From Paracoccaceae bacterium (lineage in GTDB: Bacteria > Pseudomonadota > Alphaproteobacteria > Rhodobacterales > Rhodobacteraceae), in the NCBI GenBank assembly GCA_007131465.1, contig SLQN01000022.1:1-7193 (forward strand): a stretch of 7,193 nt of DNA, given 5' to 3'. Below are positions 5,414-7,193 of the stretch, in pieces. The position numbers and the translations under genes are program-made. Below the pieces are notes generated by a model. The model searched no databases. It saw only the letters and a list, made by a program, of their open reading frames with translations, and was not told the origin of the DNA. Each line of letters starts with the position of its first letter. The first letter of the stretch is position 1.

Positions 5414-6385
5414 ATGTCTTATATCCTCAGACGTATCGTTCACTCGGTCATCCTGCTGATCGCGCTTGTATCATTTGTGTTCGTTGTCGGGCGGATGATC
5501 GGTGATCCTGCCCTGATCATGCTGGGCACCAACGCTTCTGATACCGCCCTGGAACAGTTGCGGCAGAATCTGGGCCTGAACCAGCCCATATGGGTGCAAT
5601 ATTACGCCTTCATGACCGACATCCTGCGCGGTGATTTCGGTGTCAGCTTTCGCTACGGCTTTTCCATGCTGCCCTCTGATCTGCTGCGGGCCGAAGGTGT
5701 TCCGGTGATGCCGGTGGTCCTGTCGCGCCTGCCTGCAACCTTCCTGCTGGCCGGGGCAGCGCTTGGATTTGCCTTTACCGCAGCGATCCTGCTGGGATGT
5801 CTGGCGGCGATGTATCCGCGGTCCTGGATCGACAATCTGGTGAACGTCATTTCGCTGGCATCGGTATCTGTGGTGCAATTCTGGCTGGGGCTTGTGCTGA
5901 TCATCATTGTCAGTGTGCAGCTGGGCTGGCTGCCCACGGGGGGCTATGGATCCTGGTATCACCTGATCCTTCCTGCGCTGACCCTTTCGGCGCGGCCGCT
6001 GGGGCGGATCGCACAGGTCGTGCGCAGCGCGATGCTGGACGAATTGTCCAAGCCCTATGTGTCGGCCGCGCGTGCCAAGGGTGTGCCTGAAAATCGCGTG
6101 GTCTTCGTGCATGCGTTAAAGAATGCGTCAATCCCGATCGTAACGATCACCGGTGATGAATTGTCTGCCCTGCTGACCGGGGCCATGCTGGTCGAGACTG
6201 TCTTTGCATGGCCGGGGATCGGGCTGTTGCTGATCGATTCGCTTCAGCGGCGCGACCTGCCCATGGTTCAGGCGGGGATCTTTGTCATCGCGGCGCTGGT
6301 CGTGGTCGTGAACCTGCTGGTCGATATCGCCTACACGCTCATCAACCCGCGGATCCGGCTTTCATCGCGGGAGGGCAAGTCATGA
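5414..6385 (+). CDS. ABC transporter permease, DppB/OppB-type
   Basis: A 323-aa inner-membrane permease of the binding-protein-dependent transport family, normal length for DppB/NikB. It begins with the family's MSYILRRI start and first membrane segment (about 10-27). A periplasmic stretch with LGTN, LRQNLGLNQPIWVQYY and LRGDFGVSF (37-79) follows, then further membrane segments at about 107-132, 145-170, 183-200, 243-265 and 284-308. The EAA loop that docks on the ATPase is YVSAARAKGVPENRVVFVHALKNA (215-238), followed by GAMLVETVFAWPGIG (256-270). Start ATG 5414 with AAGGGA 9 nt upstream. It is 67 bp after the binding-protein gene, the gap holding a strong hairpin, and its stop overlaps the next start by 4 nt (ATGA). 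Confidence 0.95.
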   Translation: MSYILRRIVHSVILLIALVSFVFVVGRMIGDPALIMLGTNASDTALEQLRQNLGLNQPIWVQYYAFMTDILRGDFGVSFRYGFSMLPSDLLRAEGVPVMPVVLSRLPATFLLAGAALGFAFTAAILLGCLAAMYPRSWIDNLVNVISLASVSVVQFWLGLVLIIIVSVQLGWLPTGGYGSWYHLILPALTLSARPLGRIAQVVRSAMLDELSKPYVSAARAKGVPENRVVFVHALKNASIPIVTITGDELSALLTGAMLVETVFAWPGIGLLLIDSLQRRDLPMVQAGIFVIAALVVVVNLLVDIAYTLINPRIRLSSREGKS

Positions 6386-7193
6386 GCGATGTCACGGCGT
6401 CGCGCACCGACACGACGGCCACACAGCCCGACTATGATCGCGCGGCCTCCATCACTGCCGGCGATTATCTGCGCGCATTGTTTCGTGACAGGATCACCGC
6501 TGCGGCGGCACTGTTCCTGATCGCCCTTGTCATCGCGGCCGTCGGCGCTGATTTTCTGGCGCCATATGCGCCTGATCAGGCCAATCTGCGCGCCAGACTA
6601 CTGCCGCCGTTCAGCAGTGCCGCCGATGGCAGCTTCTACATTCTGGGCACGGATGAACTGGGCCGCGACCAGTTGAGCCGCCTGATGCACGGCGCGCGCG
6701 TGTCCATGCTGATCGGCCTGTTGGGGGCCACATGCTCTGCCATCGTGGGGATTTCGCTGGGTATTCTGGCCGGATATTATCGCGGCATCCTCGAAGACGT
6801 GCTGATGCGCGCTGTCGATGGCATGCTGGCGCTTCCGTCGCTGCTGATCGCCTTGTTCATCCTGTTTGTCATCGGCGCAGGCTTTGTGAACCTGATCATC
6901 ATCTTCACCCTGCTGCACTGGATGATCTTCGCGCGCATGGCCCGGTCGCTGACGCTGACCTACAAGGAAAACACCTATATTACCGCGGCAAGAGCCGTCG
7001 GGGCCAGTGATTTCCGGATCATCACGACCCATCTGTTGCCCAATATGGTGTCCCCGCTTCTGGTGCTGTTCACGCTGGAAATTGCCGTGCTGATCCTGTC
7101 AGAGGCATCGCTGTCCTTCCTGGGCTTCGGCGTCCAGCCGCCACAATCGTCCTGGGGCCTGATGATCGCGCGCGGGCGTGAATATATCAGTTC
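6382..7193 (+). CDS. ABC transporter permease, DppC/OppC-type (3' end cut off by window)
   Basis: Open frame from ATG 6382 to the window edge, 270 codons read, with no stop reached; family members are usually around 280-300 aa, so only the last segment is missing. GGAGG lies 7 nt upstream inside the end of the previous gene, and ATG/TGA overlap as ATGA, indicating translational coupling. An N-terminal cytoplasmic stretch of about 38 residues precedes the first membrane segment (about 40-60). The OppC hallmark YILGTDELGRDQLSRLMHG is at 86-104. Further membrane segments lie at about 107-132, 148-168, 169-186 and 222-240, and the EAA loop YITAARAVGASDFRIITTHLLPN at 199-221. SEASLSFLGFGVQPP and SWGLMIARGREYI near the end are also typical. 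It pairs with the DppB-type subunit to form the channel. ATPase genes would be expected downstream. Confidence 0.95.
   Translation, partial: MSDVTASRTDTTATQPDYDRAASITAGDYLRALFRDRITAAAALFLIALVIAAVGADFLAPYAPDQANLRARLLPPFSSAADGSFYILGTDELGRDQLSRLMHGARVSMLIGLLGATCSAIVGISLGILAGYYRGILEDVLMRAVDGMLALPSLLIALFILFVIGAGFVNLIIIFTLLHWMIFARMARSLTLTYKENTYITAARAVGASDFRIITTHLLPNMVSPLLVLFTLEIAVLILSEASLSFLGFGVQPPQSSWGLMIARGREYIS

Noticed and set aside
5471..6112. 213-codon open frame antisense to the DppB-type gene (with similar long antisense frames elsewhere)
   Set aside because: Shadow frame caused by GC-rich codon bias; rich in His, Gln and Arg, with no family motif.
1..7193. CRISPR array, tRNA, rRNA, defence or retron-like system
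   Set aside because: No regularly spaced repeats, tRNA or rRNA segments, reverse transcriptase or nuclease motifs were seen on reading both strands.

Overview
The window is about 7.2 kb of moderately high-GC DNA. It most likely comes from an alphaproteobacterium, probably Rhodobacteraceae: the codon use is GC-rich but not extreme, the Shine-Dalgarno sites are strong, and a Dpp-type ABC transporter sits beside a LacI regulator. This placement is an inference from style and gene content; there is no rRNA or marker gene.

Left edge (1-653): a decayed IS1595-family transposase on the + strand, with an in-frame stop and a frameshift. From 654 to 1079 there is a noticeably more AT-rich stretch without a convincing long gene. 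It contains only a possible 31-codon ORF with a good ribosome binding site (minus strand, 828-923) and a few short repeats.

Core (1080-7193): two divergent transcription units. Leftward, in transcription order, come a P-loop nucleotide-kinase-like protein (3589-2966), an inositol-monophosphatase-family phosphatase (2969-2172) whose GTG start overlaps the kinase stop by 4 nt, and a LacI-family regulator (2120-1080). Rightward come a secreted SBP_bac_5 (DppA/NikA-type) solute-binding protein (3748-5346), a DppB-type permease (5414-6385) and a DppC-type permease (6382 to the window edge, cut off). ATPase subunits are not seen and would be expected beyond 7193. The 158-bp divergent promoter region carries a near-perfect 20-bp palindrome (3667-3686) whose two half-sites coincide with the best candidate -35 boxes of both promoters. 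It is the obvious candidate operator for the LacI protein.

Taken together this looks like one substrate-inducible uptake module: a periplasmic binding protein and importer deliver a solute, a cytoplasmic kinase/phosphatase pair acts on it or a derivative, and the LacI regulator controls both arms. The combination of a LacI regulator and an IMPase-type phosphatase with a peptide-type importer suggests a substrate that is not an ordinary peptide, for example a sugar, sugar phosphate or opine-like compound. The substrate cannot be read from the sequence. I recognise every large gene to family level, but I do not recognise the kinase-phosphatase-LacI-SBP_bac_5 set as a named system.
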